Shown here: one piece after another, positions 60,239-64,000 of the stretch
Layout of the letters: each line of letters opens with the position of its first letter
Numbering within the stretch: the stretch's first letter is position 1
NCBI GenBank assembly: GCA_902806565.1
Contig: CADCXA010000029.1
Coordinates: 1,364,001 to 1,428,000 of the forward strand
Reading direction: 5' to 3'
Length of the DNA stretch: 64,000 bases
DNA from: Hypoxylon rubiginosum
Lineage: Eukaryota; Ascomycota; Sordariomycetes; Xylariales; Hypoxylaceae
Notes under the pieces: generated by a model
Databases searched by the model: none
What the model was told of the DNA's origin: nothing
Seen by the model: the letters and a program-made list of their open reading frames with translations, nothing else
Program-made: the position numbers and the translations under genes

Positions 60239-60473
60239 CCCAGTACATATCTGGAAGATCCTACCTTCCTCGAAGCTTAATCTATCGCACCAAGCCACGG
60301 GCGCTTTCCCTGGACACCCGCGACTTGTTGATAAGGGAAGTCGCGAGGAAACCCCTCCTGCCACCTGCCCTTGCCCTCTTATTAAGAAGATCTCAGCCAC
60401 CTCCAAATTATTTCCTTCCCTTTCCTCTTCTGCCAATTTTTCGTCTTCAATCTCCCTCGTCCCGCGATAAATC

Positions 60474-62316
60474 ATGGCGACTCCTAGTGGCGCCGCCGCC
60501 TTCCAGGGCAGCGGTGATGACATCCAAGAAAAGCGAACGTCGATCGGCGAAATCCACCACGACCATAGTGACTATGGCGCGGAAACAGAGCTCAAGCGCT
60601 CTCTCAGCACCCGCCACTTGACCATGATCGCTCTCGGCTCCAGTATCGGTATGGGTTTGTGGCTCGGCAGCGGTCTCTCCCTGGCAAGCGGTGGCCCTGC
60701 TGGTATCTTTCTCGGTTACTGTCTCGCCGGATCGATGATCTGGTGTGTAAGTCACTCCATCGGTGAAATGGCTTGCGTGTATCCTCTACCCTCGGCCTTC
60801 GTGCAATGGACAGGTAAGTACAACAGAACACGAAAAGTGGCATTGTCTCTCGTAATCTAACGTTGGTCGCACAAAATAAAGGAAAATTCATCGATCCCTC
60901 TGCTGCATTCGCTCTGGGTTGGTCCTACTGGTTCTCCTACTGGTAAGTACAAGTTACTATCTCTGCATATCCAAATTTGCCGGCCTCAGTGTGCATGCAA
61001 ACCACCACCTTGGATATCGAACATCTCTCCATACGAATCTACACTCCAGATTTGGTGCAATACATAGCTGACGCCGAATGTACAGCATCACAATCGCGAA
61101 CGAGCTGCAAGCTGCCAACACTGTCATCAGGTTCTGGACTGACGCCGTGCCGATCGCAGCATGGATCAGTATCTGGTTTGTAGTAATCGTGCTCATCAAC
61201 GTCGGTGCCGTTACCTGGTTCGGTGAGATCGAGGTAGTCGCTAGCTCAATCAAGTTCGGATGGATTTTTGTCGTCATTATTTCTATGATCGTCATGTCTG
61301 CCGGAGGTGCTGGTTACGGCCCTGTTGGTTTCCGCTACTGGAACGAGATGGCGTTCACGAACGGTTTCAAGGGTTTCCTGAGCGTCATGCCGACTTGCAT
61401 CTTTGCTATGTCCGGATCGGAGAACTCGGGCCTCGTCGCTGCCGAGACGAAGAACCCGAAAAAATCCGTGCCTCGCGCAGTCGGGTCCATTTGGCTACGT
61501 CTCTCACTCTTCTATCTCCTCGGATCGCTCATGATCACTATCAACGTTTCGCCTACAAACGAAGACCTTTTTGGCGGAGAAGGCACCAACGCTTCACCCT
61601 TTGTCATCGCCTACCGTGATGCGGGCATCCCCGTCCTAGCTCACATGATGAACGCTGTCATCCTCATCTCGGTCATCTCGACGGGGTCAATCTCAGGCTA
61701 CGGAGGCTCACGTACGACCATGGGCCTAGCTTATCTCAACATGGCCCCGAAGGTGTTCCAGAAGGCTGATAAGACGGGCCGACCTTGGTACGGTCTGGTC
61801 CCAACGTTCGTTATTGGTGGCGGCCTTGCCTACCTCAACGTCAGTGAATCTGGTGCCGACGTGTTCGGATGGTTCTCTAACCTGACTTCCCTCTTCACTC
61901 TTTTCGGCTGGGGCATGATCTGTCTATCGCACATCCGTTTCCGGTACGCATGGGCTAGGCAGGGACGTACAGCCGAGGAGCTCCCCTGGAAGTCTTGGAT
62001 CTACCCTATCGGCCCGTGGTGGGGACTCATCATGTGCATTCTTCTCATCATCGTCCAATTCTACCTGTCCGTCTGGCCGTTGGGCAAGCCGTCAAGTGCC
62101 GAGAACTTCTTTGCAAATTACGTCTCGGTTATCGTCATCGTTGTTTTGTGGCTTGGTTCTAGAGCCTACTTTCGTGGTCGCTGGTGGGTCGACATTGATT
62201 CTATCCAACTCGACGAAGGTCGCAGATTCTACAAGAGCGACGTTGAATCGGTCGAGCCCAAGGCTACTGGGTTCAAGGGAGTGGCAAAGAAGGCTGTCTC
62301 GGTTGTTTTCAGCTAG
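60474..62316 (+). CDS. Amino acid permease (APC superfamily, fungal YAT family)
   Basis: This is a plasma-membrane amino acid/proton symporter. Exons 60474-60813, 60882-60942 and 61086-62316 join in frame across 68- and 143-bp introns to about 543 residues, normal for the family. A hydrophilic N-terminus of about 45 residues leads to the first membrane segment with LGSSIGMGLWLGSG, the YAT signature region. SYCITIANELQAANTVI spans the second junction, and FAMSGSENSGLVAAETKNPKKSVPRA is the conserved cytoplasmic loop. About 12 membrane segments are visible. Upstream GATA-type sites fit nitrogen control. Substrate range cannot be predicted. Confidence 0.93.
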
Positions 62317-63698
62317 TCGAATCATGTACACCTTTCTCATAGGTACCTACCAGGTATTGGCGAGTCTAGGTAGGCTAGGAGGTAGCCATTGAGATGTAGT
62401 AATAGCATGACTGTCACATCGTGCGTCGCCGAGGAGAAAGCTTAGCAGAGCTAAAGTACTCTACCAAAGAAATAAATAAATAAACCAACACGTTGCGTTT
62501 CCTGAAAACTCCAACGACCCTCAAGTTACATGACCTAGAAAGTGATGCTGTACTAAAATTCCTTGATGCAACTTAACGGGATGGGCTATTCGTTACTCGA
62601 GCCTTGCTGGGGCTACCACGTCAGTTCAAGACAGCCACCATATAGGAAAGTTACAGTACCTGATCACCTGGGATATAGGCAAGTAGAGGTGGTGAAAAAT
62701 TTGAAAAAAGGTAATGCATGAGGAGGGAAACTTTTTGCGACTCGAACTGTAGACAAAAAAAGGGAACAGGCCTACAGGTAATTACCAACACAGTAGCTTA
62801 GCATATAAGAAGGTTATTCACCTATTTGTAGGGCCCGCCCCCGAAAAACCTCGCCACCTGGTCACCAGTTCGGTGGATCTGTAAGAAGGGTTTTCTCTGG
62901 CCTTATAGTCATCCGCCTGTAGCCATTGCACCATTCGAGGATCAAGCGCACAGTAACGAAGAAGGTTACCAATGCGCTTGCATTTTATAATTATAAGGTA
63001 TACAGCGGGTAGTTGGGTGGGTGACTAGGAGCGTACCCATGTACCAAAGGTACTTGAGGTTACTGGGCAACGACGGGGCGACGAGATATGATATAGACCC
63101 ACCTGTAAGTATGTATGTTGCTACTGTATGATTTTTTAAGGATGATAGTTTGAATTTGACGCTACGGCTATGAGGAAACAATACCCAACCTTGAAGTTCA
63201 AGCCTAAACCTTTCATCTAGAACATAAAATCTCCTTTAGGAAACAAATGCCCGTCAACCATCATACGTTTCAACTCCGAAAGCTGGCTTTTTATATAATC
63301 GATGAATGTTATAAATCCTGCAGCTCAATGCATTTATCAGGGTTGGAGATTCAACTATAAAGTATCCAGTTATTTTTTATAAGATAGTCGTGAAAGCAAG
63401 ACCATCACATGGGTGGCTAGGGGCCCAGGTATAAAGCAATGCGGAGAACCTAGTTAGGAATTCCAATCTCGCCTAATAAGGTCCTAGGGGGCAGACATAT
63501 TACCTACGTACGCTTGCAGATATATTCGTTTAGTATTTAGCCGGGACGGCACCTTGGGTTGCTATGCAAGATCAAGTATAGATGGGGAGCATCTTGCAGG
63601 TATGTATTCAGAGAAGTTTCCAGCCGTAGCTTTAAATCTACAAATCCTATACATATGAAAACTATCGATATTCTCGGCGTCGTGTCCAAGCAAGGACC
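62317..63698. other. Intergenic region, no recognisable gene
   Basis: About 1.4 kb between the permease and the gene cut by the window edge. It has moderately low GC with many TACCTA/TAGGTA motifs. Short frames only; nothing recognised. Confidence 0.55.
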
Positions 63699-64000
63699 AT
63701 GGGCTCTCTAGTCCTTCCTCTCATAGCAGTTCTGACCTGGCCGCTTACGGGTATCGATGCGGCCTCGTTCGAGTCCGATGCTCCTAACTGTACAGAAGTC
63801 TCGTTTATTTCTCCTGGTTGGACGATTCCAGCTCTAGTTATCACACACGTCAACGCCTCTGGACCCATCGGCAGCATCTACTTCTCTGCCGACCATCACG
63901 CTACCAATCTCTCGACAATATGCTCTGCCGAAGGTTGGATTGATCAGACAGCAGAGGATGGTGTAGTGGAGCTTATTTGGTATAGTTGCGCAACACCTGA
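63699..64000 (+). CDS. Secreted protein, 5' part (runs off the window)
   Basis: An ATG opens a frame that stays open to the window end, giving about 100 residues. It starts with a hydrophobic signal peptide (MGSLVLPLIAVLTWPLTG, probable cleavage near Ala21-Ala22). It continues with Asn-linked glycosylation sequons (NCT, NAS, NLS) and several cysteines, consistent with an extracellular fungal protein. I do not recognise the family. Introns beyond the edge cannot be excluded. Confidence 0.55.
   Translation, partial: MGSLVLPLIAVLTWPLTGIDAASFESDAPNCTEVSFISPGWTIPALVITHVNASGPIGSIYFSADHHATNLSTICSAEGWIDQTAEDGVVELIWYSCATP

Larger units (their letters stand above)
57972..60473. other. 2.5-kb divergent intergenic region, phytase / permease
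   Basis: Reading frames here (for example near 58055-58466 and 58926-59298) overlap on both strands, show no family features and are not supported by splice signals. TATC repeats at about 59524-59543 and elements closer to the permease are listed separately or discussed as findings. A 10-bp palindrome cttccggaag lies near 58827. The rest shows nothing recognisable. Confidence 0.5.

Noticed and set aside
1..64000. CRISPR arrays, bacterial operons, rRNA genes or intact tRNA genes
   Set aside because: None seen on either strand; tandem repeats here lack unique spacers and the genes are eukaryotic.

Overview
The window looks like nuclear DNA of a filamentous ascomycete (Pezizomycotina; a Sordariomycete is plausible but not proven). 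Genes are spaced out and split by short introns of about 50-100 bp with GT..AG ends and CTAAC/CTGAC branch points. The gene content is typical of such fungi: a kinesin-14, a Vps66-like acyltransferase, mitochondrial dihydroxy-acid dehydratase, a highly reducing polyketide synthase, an FSH1-type hydrolase and an ABC-B exporter. Two blocks (about 1-4450 and 17410-30835) are almost pure A/T with no usable reading frames, as expected of repeats destroyed by repeat-induced point mutation (RIP).

Layout. 1-4450: RIP-type block with tandem arrays. 4.7-7.3 kb: three dead genes (cytochrome P450 5' end, a conserved single-pass membrane protein, an Hsp70-like protein). Their nonsense codons are mostly ones that CpA-to-TpA change would create. 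7.6-7.9 kb: probable solo LTR. 8.5-16.5 kb: three intact housekeeping genes (kinesin-14 on minus, Vps66/LOA1-like acyltransferase on plus, ILV3 on minus). 17.2-17.4 kb: a duplicated 90-bp sequence at the edge of the second AT-rich block. 32.5-35.1 kb: an Mtr-like amino acid transporter and a small hydrophilic protein. 35.1-38.9 kb: no recognisable gene, with a tRNA-like relic. 38.9-55.1 kb: a compact candidate biosynthetic locus. 55.7-64 kb: a secreted two-domain beta-propeller phytase with an EGF-like insert, an amino acid permease, and the 5' end of a secreted protein cut by the window edge.

The candidate system is the 38.9-55.1 kb locus. A complete HR-PKS (KS-AT-DH-ER-KR-ACP, no C-methyltransferase) is transcribed away from a LovG-like FSH1 serine hydrolase across a 2-kb shared intergenic region. 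A full-length ABC-B exporter follows the hydrolase on the same strand. The PKS has no releasing domain, so the hydrolase is the natural candidate for off-loading the chain and the ABC protein for export. The PKS also has an Asn-Gly-rich N-terminal extension and a glutamate where the DH domain normally has its second catalytic residue, aspartate. The pathway assignment is inference from family knowledge and gene order; gene structures were spliced by hand, and frame was carried through every junction.
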